NCBI GenBank assembly: GCA_002427995.1
Contig: DIZV01000146.1
Span: forward strand, 1 to 19,923
Direction: 5' to 3'
From: Chloroflexi bacterium UBA6019
Lineage (GTDB): Bacteria; Chloroflexota; Dormibacteria; Dormibacterales; Dormibacteraceae
DNA: 19,923 nucleotides
The translations under genes and the position numbers were made by a program. Below are positions 13,859 to 19,923 of this stretch, piece by piece. The notes beneath the pieces are model-generated. The model was given only the letters and a program-made list of their open reading frames with translations, was not told the DNA's origin and searched no databases. Numbering within the stretch: the stretch's first letter is position 1; each line of letters opens with the position of its first letter.

Positions 13859-13859
13859 T
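13846..13859 (-). promoter_or_regulatory. DosR-like box upstream of the universal stress protein gene
   Basis: The minus strand reads AGGTCCTTCGGCCC, 12 of 14 identical to the box before the CBS-BON gene. It is placed almost identically relative to the start codon (38 against 37 bp). Confidence 0.55.
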
Positions 13860-13891
13860 GCGAAAAGGAGTCCCGAGGTCCCGTCAGTGCT

Positions 13892-14614
13892 TCAGCGCTG
13901 GCGGTGAGGAAGGCCGCCGGAGGGAACGTCCATCCCCCGGGTGTCGTCGAATCGATAGGTGAGCGAGCTCCTGATCCCGACCACACCGTCGACCCCATGG
14001 ATGAGGCGGGTCAAGATGGGGATGTCGCTTCGCCGCTCGACGACGCCTTTCAGATTGACGACGCCGTTGACCGCCGTCACCGAGACCAGCTCCGGATCCA
14101 TCCAGAGGGTTCGCACCATGACCTCCTGGCGCACGTCGCGGACCAGCTCGGCATCGGGTCTCAGGAAAGCTGTCAACATGTCGCCGCGGCTGACGATCCC
14201 GACCAGGAACCCGTCGTCGTCGATGACCGGGAGGCGCTTGACGCGCTTGGCGTGGAGAAGGCGGGCCACCTCTCCCAGGCCTGCCGCCGCGGGAACTGTG
14301 TGGACCGGGCTGGACATCAGGTCGGCGGCCACGAGGCCGGCGGCCTTGGCGAGCTCGCGCCGCCGGGCGGGCCTGTCGAAGCGGCTGCGACCCGCACCAG
14401 GATCCGGATTGACCTCCTTGAGCAGCAGGTCGGCCTCGGACACGATGCCGATCGGCCGGCCGTCACCGTCAACGACCGGCACGGCGCTGATCCGGTGAGT
14501 GGTCAGCAGTCGGACAATCTCCACGAACGTGGTCCCGAGGCAAACCGTGATCGGATTGCAAGTCATGACGTCGCTGACGGTGCGTCCTGCCCGGGGGGCC
14601 TCCTGGAGGTTCAT
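13892..14614 (-). CDS. CBS-pair protein with C-terminal BON domain
   Basis: The 240-residue protein has two CBS domains, about 13-68 (VSDVMTCNPITV to GIVSEADLL) and 98-150 (ADLMSSPVHTV to GIVSRGDML). A BON domain (about 156-221) follows, with the glycine-containing VTAVNGVVNLKGVV. CBS pairs bind adenine nucleotides and BON domains are linked to phospholipid binding, so it may be a cytosolic energy or stress sensor touching the membrane. CBS proteins such as Hrp1 belong to the mycobacterial DosR regulon. The ATG at 14614 has no ribosome site, but a TATCGT -10-like element lies directly upstream, suggesting a leaderless message. Confidence 0.93.
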   Translation of the reverse strand: MNLQEAPRAGRTVSDVMTCNPITVCLGTTFVEIVRLLTTHRISAVPVVDGDGRPIGIVSEADLLLKEVNPDPGAGRSRFDRPARRRELAKAAGLVAADLMSSPVHTVPAAAGLGEVARLLHAKRVKRLPVIDDDGFLVGIVSRGDMLTAFLRPDAELVRDVRQEVMVRTLWMDPELVSVTAVNGVVNLKGVVERRSDIPILTRLIHGVDGVVGIRSSLTYRFDDTRGMDVPSGGLPHRQR

Positions 14615-14622
14615 CGGCGCCG

Positions 14623-14628
14623 ACGATA
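14623..14628 (-). promoter_or_regulatory. Candidate -10 element of the CBS-BON gene
   Basis: The minus strand reads TATCGT nine bases before the ATG. It would place the transcription start at about 14616, almost at the start codon, and the upstream box at about -42, a common activator position. Confidence 0.4.
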
Positions 14629-14651
14629 GCCCGGCGCCCGCCGGAGGTTGA

Positions 14652-14665
14652 GGGTCTTTCGGCCC
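14652..14665 (+). promoter_or_regulatory. DosR-like box upstream of the CBS-BON gene
   Basis: GGGTCTTTCGGCCC carries the full GGGnC-n4-GnCCC dyad of the mycobacterial DosR box (GGGACTTTAGTCCC core, from memory). It lies 37 bp upstream of the CBS-BON start. Confidence 0.58.
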
Positions 14666-14688
14666 GCTTCGTTAAGGACTCGGGCGGA

Positions 14689-16566
14689 TCACAGAGGCAG
14701 CCTGATCCTCACCGTCGTGCCTCTTCCCGGTGCGGACTCGAGCTCCATCGATCCCTTCAGCGCCGCGGCCCGCTCGCGGAGGTTGGGCAGACCCTGGCCG
14801 TGCCCAGCGACCGCGCCGCCGTCGAAGCCCCGACCGTCGTCGGCGATCTCCAGGACCGCCCAGCCGTCCGCCTCGGCGAGAGTGACCCGGCAGGTTCCGG
14901 GGCCCGCATGGCGGGCGGCGTTGGAGAGCGCCTCTCGAACCAGCTGGACGACATCGCCCGCGATCGGGGAGAGCCGGGCGGCCAGGTTCGGATCCAGGTC
15001 CGCCACCACGGTCAGCCCCGACTCCTCCGCGACGTCATCTGCCAGGCGGCGGATCGCCTGGTCGAGCTGGCGGTCGGCGAGCAGACCCGGTCGCAGCCCG
15101 AAGATGTAGTTGCGCAGGTCCCGGATCGCGTTGTCGATCTCAGTCACAGCCTTCTCGATGCGGTCGGCGACCTCCGGCTGGCCGGCGGTGAAGGCGGTCG
15201 CCTGGAGGCTCATCCCGACCCCGAAGAGGGATTGGATAACGCCGTCGTGGAGCTCGCGTCCGATCCTCTCCCGGTCCTCGAGGATCGCCAGGCGCCCCAG
15301 CTCCGCGCGAACCCGCGTGTACTCGACAGCCACGGAAGCCTGGGCGGCGAACAGTTCCACCACCTGCTGCTGCTCGGGTCCGAACGCCGACTCGCCGGGC
15401 TGTTTGGCGACGGCAAGGGCGCCGAAAACGAGCCCGCCGGCCTTGAGGGGCACCACCAGGGTCGGGCCGAAGCCGGCCCCGTGGATGGCCGGCCCGTGAG
15501 ACCGAGGATCGCCGGCGGGGTCGGCAACGTTCACCGAACGACCCGTCCGTATAGCCTCGCCGGCCAGCGACCCGGCCAGGGGCATCAGCATCCCCCGGAG
15601 CAGATCCGCTCGGGCGCCGTCGGCAACCTGGACGGCGAGGTTCGCCCCATCGCCGGCGGGCATCGAGATGGTCGCGATCGCGGCGTCGGCTATCTCCCGG
15701 GCACGCCGGCAGACGGTGGCCAGCAGCGTCTCCGCGGGTTCGCCGGCGAGGATCTTCTGGCCGATCTCGAGGAGCGCCTGCAGCCGGTCCTGCCCTCGCT
15801 TGAACTCGGTGATGTCGCGAGTCACCTTGGCGAAGCCCCGGAGCTTTCCGGTCTCGTCATGGAGGGCGGTGATGGCGACATCCGCCCAGAAGCGGGCGCC
15901 ACCCTTCCTCACTCGCCAGCCCTGCTCCTCGAAGTGGCCGGTCTCAGCTGCTCGGCGCAGGATCTCGACCGGCCTCCCGGCCTGGACCTCCTCGTCGATG
16001 AAAAAGATGCCGAAGGAGCGGCCGATGACCTCCTCTGCCCGGTAGCCCTTGATTCTCTCTGCGCCCGAATTCCAGCTGGCAACCCGGCCCTCGGGGTCGA
16101 GCCTGTAGAGCGCGTAGTCCCGGACTCCGTTGATCAGCAACTCGAACCGCTCCTGGCTCTCCCGGAGCTCCCCTTCCCGGGCGACCCTCTCCCGGGCGTC
16201 GCGCACCGCGCCGACGACCAGCGTCCCCTCGGGCGTCTCCAGCGGCCTGAGCCCGATGTCGACAGGGATCTCGGTGCCGTCCTTGGCCAGGAGGACGATC
16301 TTGAGCCCGCCGCCCATGGTCCGGGTCGGGTGGCCGGCCATCCTGTAGGCGGCTCGATGTTCGGTGTGCCCGGGGTGATAACGGGAGGGGATGAGGGTTT
16401 CGACCGAGCGGCCGAGCAACTCCTCGGCCGTGTAGCCCGAGAGCTTGGCGAGCTCACCGCTGGCGAGCCTTATCACCCCCTCGGAGTCGACCGCCAGGAT
16501 CCCGTCCGGGAGAGCGTCGAGGAGCGCCCGGCTGATCAGGACCTCGTCCGAGCCTCGACTAGCCAC
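14689..16566 (-). CDS. PAS-PAS-GAF sensor histidine kinase (NarL-partner type, DosS-like C-terminus)
   Basis: This 625-residue soluble kinase has no membrane helix. Two PAS domains (about 10-125 and 137-256, the second ending in GFAKVTRDITEFKR) are followed by a GAF domain (about 268-420). A HisKA_3 dimerisation domain comes next, with phospho-acceptor His440 in ERIGRELHDGVIQSLFGVGM, and a HATPase domain with LVREALSNAARHA, DDGRGFD and GQGLPNLRERA. The kinase core closely recalls DosS/DevS, but sensing uses PAS domains in place of the first haem GAF. Oxygen, redox or ligand sensing is therefore open. It is divergent from its likely partner regulator by 37 bp. The GTG start at 16566 has no ribosome binding site and may be leaderless. 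The long plus-strand frame opposite it is a shadow. Confidence 0.94.
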   Translation of the reverse strand: MASRGSDEVLISRALLDALPDGILAVDSEGVIRLASGELAKLSGYTAEELLGRSVETLIPSRYHPGHTEHRAAYRMAGHPTRTMGGGLKIVLLAKDGTEIPVDIGLRPLETPEGTLVVGAVRDARERVAREGELRESQERFELLINGVRDYALYRLDPEGRVASWNSGAERIKGYRAEEVIGRSFGIFFIDEEVQAGRPVEILRRAAETGHFEEQGWRVRKGGARFWADVAITALHDETGKLRGFAKVTRDITEFKRGQDRLQALLEIGQKILAGEPAETLLATVCRRAREIADAAIATISMPAGDGANLAVQVADGARADLLRGMLMPLAGSLAGEAIRTGRSVNVADPAGDPRSHGPAIHGAGFGPTLVVPLKAGGLVFGALAVAKQPGESAFGPEQQQVVELFAAQASVAVEYTRVRAELGRLAILEDRERIGRELHDGVIQSLFGVGMSLQATAFTAGQPEVADRIEKAVTEIDNAIRDLRNYIFGLRPGLLADRQLDQAIRRLADDVAEESGLTVVADLDPNLAARLSPIAGDVVQLVREALSNAARHAGPGTCRVTLAEADGWAVLEIADDGRGFDGGAVAGHGQGLPNLRERAAALKGSMELESAPGRGTTVRIRLPL

Positions 16567-16603
16567 CGCCAGGCGGAAGTCTAGCCGTCAAACTACAGCC
16601 CAG

Positions 16604-17278
16604 ATGGAAGACAACACCGCGGACGGCGACCGCCGACTTCGCGTGATGCTGGTCGATGACCACGAGGTCGTGCGGAGTGGGGTCCGCGCCCTGCTCGAGG
16701 CGGCCGGCGGGATCTCGGTCGTGGCCGAGGCGGGCACCGCCTCGGATGCGATCCGAGCCGCGGCCGCGAACCGTCCCGACGTGATCGTCATGGACGTCCG
16801 TCTGGCCGACGGCAGCGGCATTGAGGCCACCCGCGAGATCCGCGCCCAGCGCCCTCAAACGCAGGTCCTGATGCTGACTTCCTTCGCCGACGACGAGGCT
16901 CTGTTCGCCTCGATCATGGCCGGGGCCTCCGGTTATGTTCTCAAGCAGATCCGCGGAGGCGAGCTGATCCGGGCCGTCCGCGCCGTCGGGGCCGGACAGA
17001 GCCTCCTCGACCCGGCCGTCACCCGCAGCGTCCTCGACCGCCTGCGCAAGGGCAAGCACCTGCTCTCCGACGAGCGTCTCGCCCGGCTCTCGGCTCAGGA
17101 GGAGCGGATCCTGACCCTGGTCGCCGACGGGCGGACCAACCGCCAGATCGGGGACGAGCTCAAGCTGGCCGAGAAGACGGTCAAGAACTACGTCTCGAGC
17201 ATCCTCTCCAAGCTGGACGTCGCCCGGCGCGCCGAGGCCGCCGCCTACCTCGCGCGGCACACCCGCTTTCCACTCTGA
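16604..17278 (+). CDS. NarL/LuxR-family response regulator closely resembling DosR/DevR
   Basis: The 224-residue regulator has a receiver domain with Asp18-Asp19, phospho-acceptor Asp64 in VMDVRLADGSG, Thr92 and Lys114. A linker and a LuxR-type helix-turn-helix (about 160-216) follow. The recognition helix LAEKTVKNYVS matches mycobacterial DosR, including Lys191, Lys194 and Asn195, equivalent to DosR residues Lys179, Lys182 and Asn183 that contact DNA. GASGYVLKQIRGGEL and GAGQSLLD also match DosR closely. I start at the ATG at 16604, where the receiver domain begins; the frame is open further upstream but antisense to the kinase start. Its likely partner is the divergent kinase, and its likely targets carry the GGGTCnTTCGGCCC-like boxes. 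Confidence 0.95.
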   Translation: MEDNTADGDRRLRVMLVDDHEVVRSGVRALLEAAGGISVVAEAGTASDAIRAAAANRPDVIVMDVRLADGSGIEATREIRAQRPQTQVLMLTSFADDEALFASIMAGASGYVLKQIRGGELIRAVRAVGAGQSLLDPAVTRSVLDRLRKGKHLLSDERLARLSAQEERILTLVADGRTNRQIGDELKLAEKTVKNYVSSILSKLDVARRAEAAAYLARHTRFPL

Positions 17279-17307
17279 TTCAGTTGCGCGCGCGGACCGT
17301 GGATCGG

Positions 17308-17322
17308 GCGGCTTTTCGCCGC
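17308..17322. terminator. Short hairpin between convergent genes
   Basis: GCGGC (17308-17312) and GCCGC (17318-17322) flank a TTTTC loop between the response regulator stop (17278) and the convergent transporter stop (17323). There is no T-tract after the stem, so terminator function is tentative. Confidence 0.3.
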
Positions 17323-18033
17323 TCAGGCGTGCGAGAAGAGACGCGCGAGGAAGAAGGCCACGGTCGCGGCCAGTCCGCCGATGGCCACCGTCTGGAACGC
17401 GCTCCTGAGGGCGGACACACCCGTGAAGCGCCCCTTGACGTAGCCGAAGATGGTGAGGGCCAGCAGGGTCCCAACCACCGACAGCAACAGCGCCGAGCTC
17501 GCCTTCCTGTAGAAGAAATACGGAGCCAGCGGAATCAGGCCACCGACCACATAGGAACCGCCGATCCGCAGTGCGCTGGCGAGCGCGGTCTTGGGATCGG
17601 GTTCCTCCAGGCCCAGCTCGAAACGCATCATGAAGTCGACCCATTTGTCAGGATCTCGGCGGAGCGCGGCCACCACCGGTGCCGCTTCCGTCTCACTGAC
17701 GCCATAGGCGGCCAGGGCCTGGACGACCTCAGCCTCTTCCGCGGGAGCCTTGCTCCTGACCTCGTCGTGCTCTCGCCGGCGCTCGCTCTGATAGTGCTCA
17801 ACATCGCTCCGCGCCGCCAGGTAGCCGCCCAAGCCCATCGCAATCGAGCCCGCTGCGATCTCCGCCATTCCCGCCGTCACGACCAGCCCCGTCGCGGCCA
17901 CCGCCCCGGAGATACCGGCGGCCAGGGCAAACGGGACCGTCAGTCCATCGGACATGCCGATGACCACGTCGCGAACCGCCTCACTCCCGGTGAAGTGCTG
18001 CTCGCGGTGCCCGCGCGGGAGAGTCCGGCTCAC
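17323..18033 (-). CDS. VIT1/CCC1-family membrane transporter (probable Fe2+/Mn2+)
   Basis: This 236-residue protein has about five membrane helices. It starts with the family region DVVIGMSDGLTVPFALAAG (about 22-40), then the typical EIAAGSIAMGLGGYLAARSDVEHY (EIAAGSIAMGLGG, then YLAARSDVEHY) leading into a charged cytosolic loop (about 80-135) rich in Glu/Arg/Asp. Three C-terminal helices include PLAPYFF. In this family the helices and loop bind iron or manganese and move it out of the cytosol. The GTG at 18033 has a short-spaced GAGG upstream, so a slightly later start is possible. Metal choice cannot be decided from sequence. Confidence 0.9.
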   Translation of the reverse strand: MSRTLPRGHREQHFTGSEAVRDVVIGMSDGLTVPFALAAGISGAVAATGLVVTAGMAEIAAGSIAMGLGGYLAARSDVEHYQSERRREHDEVRSKAPAEEAEVVQALAAYGVSETEAAPVVAALRRDPDKWVDFMMRFELGLEEPDPKTALASALRIGGSYVVGGLIPLAPYFFYRKASSALLLSVVGTLLALTIFGYVKGRFTGVSALRSAFQTVAIGGLAATVAFFLARLFSHA

Positions 18034-18098
18034 CGCCTCAGCATCTCAGGTGATGCACGCGAGGGGGGCGAACCGAATTGCTCTCCAGTCCAGGCGAC

Positions 18099-18317
18099 CT
18101 ATCCGTCGAGGCTCCGCCTGGTCTTCTCGAACTCATCCTGGTCGATCGCACCGGACGCGAAACGCTTGCGCAGAGTGTCCAGAGCCTGGTCGTCGTCCCT
18201 CCGGGGTCGGCTGAACGCCCGGACGCCAAGCACCACGATCGCGATCAGGACCCCGTAAAACAGCACCATCAACGGGGCCATCCAGAGCCAGTTGTTGTCG
18301 CCGTAACCCCACATCAT
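18099..18317 (-). CDS. Small membrane protein with C-terminal SHOCT domain
   Basis: This 72-residue protein has a Trp-rich start (MMWGYGDNNWLWM), one membrane helix (about 13-33, PLMVLFYGVLIAIVVLG) and a short basic patch. A C-terminal SHOCT motif (about 43-70, LDTLRKRFASGAIDQDEFEK) completes it. SHOCT segments are short helical oligomerisation units found at the ends of many membrane proteins; this stand-alone form has no known reaction. GGGAGAGG precedes the ATG pair by about six bases. A long inverted repeat and a DosR-like box lie directly upstream. Confidence 0.9.
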   Translation of the reverse strand: MMWGYGDNNWLWMAPLMVLFYGVLIAIVVLGVRAFSRPRRDDDQALDTLRKRFASGAIDQDEFEKTRRSLDG

Positions 18318-18327
18318 CTCGACCTCT

Positions 18328-18381
18328 CCCTAACCGCTTTGATGAACCCACTCTGGGCGCGGCGGCGCAAAGCGATTAGGG
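18328..18381. repeat. 14-bp inverted repeat in the leader of the SHOCT gene
   Basis: CCCTAACCGCTTTG (18328-18341) and CAAAGCGATTAGGG (18368-18381) are inverted copies with one mismatch, 26 bp apart. On the minus-strand RNA the 3' arm runs into the GGGAGAGG ribosome site of the SHOCT gene. A hairpin could therefore limit translation, or the arms could be protein half sites. Confidence 0.6.
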
Positions 18382-18392
18382 CCAAACGGCCC
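18379..18392. promoter_or_regulatory. DosR-like box upstream of the SHOCT gene
   Basis: GGGCC-AAAC-GGCCC is a perfect dyad with the GGGnC-n4-GnCCC core. It lies 61 bp upstream of the SHOCT start and overlaps the right arm of the inverted repeat by three bases. On the minus strand it is 11 of 14 identical to the CBS-BON box. Confidence 0.42.
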
Positions 18393-18427
18393 GTCCTGGA
18401 GGGGCCGACCTTCAGTTCTGCTGGTGG

Positions 18428-18733
18428 CTAGTCGTCAACCTCGACGACCATCGCGTCGAGGCCTCCGGTTCCGATCTCGCCCGCATGCTTGAAGGCGGCC
18501 TGGCCGTCCGCGCTGGCTCCCGCCTGACCGAGTGCGGCCTGGCTCTCGAAGTGCAGCTCGGCGATCCGGTGATAGGGCGCTTTGGAGCCATCCATCATTC
18601 CCACCACCTTGCCAAACTCGATCCTCGCCATATGAGGGATGCGGCGGGCCATCGCCACGTGCTCGCCCAGGTAGCGGCGCTCGAATTCCTGAACATCGGT
18701 GGGGTGCTTGTAAGCAACGACCAACTTGACCAT
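18428..18733 (-). CDS. EthD-family small protein
   Basis: This 101-residue dimeric alpha/beta-barrel-type protein shows the EthD pattern: MVKLVVAYKHPTDVQEFERR (starting strand and helix), YLGEHVAMARRIPHM and a mid-protein YHRIAELHFES strand. EthD-like proteins occur in redox and degradation operons, mostly with unknown reaction. I start at the ATG at 18733 because GGAGG lies eight bases upstream and homologous sequence begins there; an in-frame start at 18772 adds 13 residues that look non-coding. There is no clear operon partner: a 95-bp gap lies upstream and a 110-bp gap downstream. Confidence 0.87.
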   Translation of the reverse strand: MVKLVVAYKHPTDVQEFERRYLGEHVAMARRIPHMARIEFGKVVGMMDGSKAPYHRIAELHFESQAALGQAGASADGQAAFKHAGEIGTGGLDAMVVEVDD

Positions 18734-18829
18734 CCCAAGTCCTCCAACTGAAGTCCCCGACTGGATCCTCAAGATCGTAGGCGAAGATCCACCCTTCGGT
18801 GAGGTGGCTGGCTCGCGTCGTGCAGCTTC

Positions 18830-19072
18830 CTAGGTGCCTCGGTCTCGGAGCTCCTTCCATCTGCCGCGCCAGAATTCGCGGCGCTGGCTGAACCAGGTCG
18901 CTTTTCGGGGCAGGTCCGAGGTCACCGCGAGCTCCAACAGTGCCGAGTAGACGCCGTACCAGTGAACGGCGTCGCTCGTGAACACCGAGTTCGGCTCCTC
19001 TCCCGGCTGGAGCTGATCGGTCTGCTCCAACCCCGGCAGCTGGCCTACCTCGTCCATGTCTCCGCGACCCAT
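18830..19072 (-). CDS. Small protein of unknown function
   Basis: I do not recognise this 80-residue protein. It has an acidic, Gln-rich N-terminus (DMDEVGQLPGLEQTD), a central aromatic part (HWYGVYSALLELAV) and a basic Trp-rich end (REFWRGRWKELRDR). There is no membrane helix or signal peptide. The ATG at 19072 is preferred because GGAG lies six bases upstream; a GTG at 19084 and an ATG at 19057 are alternatives. It starts 14 bases after the upstream receiver-PAS gene stop, so the two are probably co-transcribed. Confidence 0.62.
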   Translation of the reverse strand: MGRGDMDEVGQLPGLEQTDQLQPGEEPNSVFTSDAVHWYGVYSALLELAVTSDLPRKATWFSQRREFWRGRWKELRDRGT

Positions 19073-19086
19073 AGGGGACTCCACCC

Positions 19087-19890
19087 TTAACCGGCTAGCT
19101 CAAGACGTGGCTTGAGGATCGACATGTGCAGACCGCGGCGGATCTGCGCGTAGGCGTCGTAGTCGATCGTGATTAGCGCACCGAGCTTGGTTCTCAGCAC
19201 AAATTCACCGCTTTGAGCGCCGTGGTGCTTGAGGGCCTCGAAGCTCTGCTGAGCGACTGGGACCTCCCAGTCCGGGGCGATATCCCAGATGTGCCTGCCG
19301 ACCAGCTCCGGCCGGTCGTAGCCAAGGAGTTCGAGCGCACGATCGCTGGCCGCGACATAGGATCCGCCATCGTCCGCGATCAGGACGGCGTCCTCGAGAT
19401 CCTCCACCGTCCGGCCGCGCAGATCGACCAGGTGCACGTCGACATCGGGGTCGACCATCGCCGCGCCAGCCCATTCATTGACCAGCTGCCGAAGAACGCC
19501 CGGGGTCGTCCGAGACTTGACGAGCCACCGAGCGGCACCGGCCGCCGCTGCCTGCTCCTGCATTGATCGATCCGAGTAGTTGGAGAGGATCCAGACATGG
19601 CCGCGATAGAGCCGGCGCCGCAACTCTCCCAGGACTGCCAGGCCATCCATCTTCGGAAGCCGCAGGTCGAGAAGGACTAGATCGGGATCCAGGTCAAATG
19701 CGGCCTGGAGCCCCGACTCACCGTCGCCGGCCAGGCTCACCTGATAGCCCGCCAGGCCGAGAAGATACGTGTACATCTCGGCGAGGGCCCGGTCGTCCTC
19801 GACGTAGAGCAGATGACGGGATGATCCCGATGAACAGAAGGCCTCGCTCGGCAGCCTGGTGCCGCGATCCTCAGTATTCAGAAGTTGCAT
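19087..19890 (-). CDS. Response regulator with receiver and PAS domains (no DNA-binding output)
   Basis: The 267-residue protein has a receiver domain (about 25-140) with acidic Glu31-Asp32-Asp33, phospho-acceptor Asp75 in LLDLRLPKMDG, Ser103 in the Thr position and Lys125. A PAS domain (about 157-258, DAVLIADDGGSYVAASDRAL, then ELLGYDRPELVG) follows. No helix-turn-helix, kinase or cyclase is attached, so it may act by protein contact, for example on a kinase elsewhere. The ATG at 19890 has GAGGGG close upstream. The remaining 33 bases to the window edge show no gene. Confidence 0.9.
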   Translation of the reverse strand: MQLLNTEDRGTRLPSEAFCSSGSSRHLLYVEDDRALAEMYTYLLGLAGYQVSLAGDGESGLQAAFDLDPDLVLLDLRLPKMDGLAVLGELRRRLYRGHVWILSNYSDRSMQEQAAAAGAARWLVKSRTTPGVLRQLVNEWAGAAMVDPDVDVHLVDLRGRTVEDLEDAVLIADDGGSYVAASDRALELLGYDRPELVGRHIWDIAPDWEVPVAQQSFEALKHHGAQSGEFVLRTKLGALITIDYDAYAQIRRGLHMSILKPRLELAG

Positions 19891-19923
19891 GACCCCTCAT
19901 CCAAACCTCCGCAGTAACGCCCG

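Noticed and set aside
12446..14629. A 727-codon open frame on the plus strand
   Set aside because: It is antisense to the universal stress and CBS-BON genes, has no recognisable domain, and reflects stop-poor GC-rich codon usage.
14800..16584. A 594-codon open frame on the plus strand
   Set aside because: It is antisense to the histidine kinase, whose domains are complete and unmistakable; its product is Arg/Gly/Glu-rich with no family pattern.
18744..18758. GGGGACTTCAGTTGG on the minus strand before the EthD gene, like one half of a DosR box
   Set aside because: Only one half site matches, and it overlaps the ribosome binding region rather than a promoter.
1..19923. tRNA, rRNA, CRISPR, transposase or phage genes, and a Sec tRNA or sel genes
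   Set aside because: None was seen on either strand by eye. Absence of sel genes in this window says nothing about the rest of the genome.

Overview
This is a GC-rich, densely packed bacterial chromosome segment. It carries about 22 protein genes, often with overlapping stop/start codons and several apparently leaderless starts. No rRNA, tRNA, CRISPR array, insertion sequence or phage gene is visible. The DosR-like two-component pair, ADP-forming acyl-CoA synthetase with an N-terminal GNAT domain, EthD-like and SHOCT proteins suggest a Chloroflexota or deep actinobacterial-type lineage. That assignment is an inference from gene content, not a phylogenetic result.

Region 1 (1-4500) is a flavin/haem membrane redox module. 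A minus-strand operon encodes a small b-type-cytochrome-like membrane protein, an OmpR-family response regulator and a sensor kinase that runs off the left edge. Divergent from it is a plus-strand operon: a ferric-reductase-like flavocytochrome, an exported FMN-binding-domain protein and the ApbE-type flavin transferase that would attach its FMN. The intergenic region holds two inverted pairs of GATTGG repeats with 11-bp periodicity, a plausible regulator site.

Region 2 (4544-8019) is a thiol/metalloid module. It holds a DUF302 protein and a rhodanese, both divergent from an ArsR regulator, then a thioredoxin-like protein divergent from a CmtR-like ArsR regulator. Two downstream genes follow the second regulator: a rhodanese-CBS protein and an ArsM-like methyltransferase. 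Each is interrupted by an in-frame TGA exactly where relatives carry a conserved cysteine, and each resumes in the same frame with intact family sequence. A GC-rich stem-loop lies about 16-20 nt after each TGA. The best reading is two adjacent selenoprotein genes. TGA is a normal stop in at least nine other genes here, so general recoding is unlikely.

Region 3 (8083-17278) looks like a hypoxia/dormancy-type regulon. A PAS-PAS-GAF histidine kinase and a divergent NarL-family regulator closely resembling mycobacterial DosR sit beside CBS-BON, tandem universal stress, small membrane, GNAT/acyl-CoA synthetase and zinc alcohol dehydrogenase genes. A 14-bp, partly palindromic motif (about GGGTCnTTCGGCCC) recurs upstream of four of these genes, and in a variant form upstream of the SHOCT gene. 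It resembles the known DosR box and may be this regulator's operator.

Region 4 (17323-19923) holds a VIT1/CCC1-type transporter, a SHOCT membrane protein, an EthD-like protein, an unidentified 80-residue protein and a receiver-PAS response regulator, all on the minus strand. No gap exceeds 300 bases; the larger gaps are described as features.
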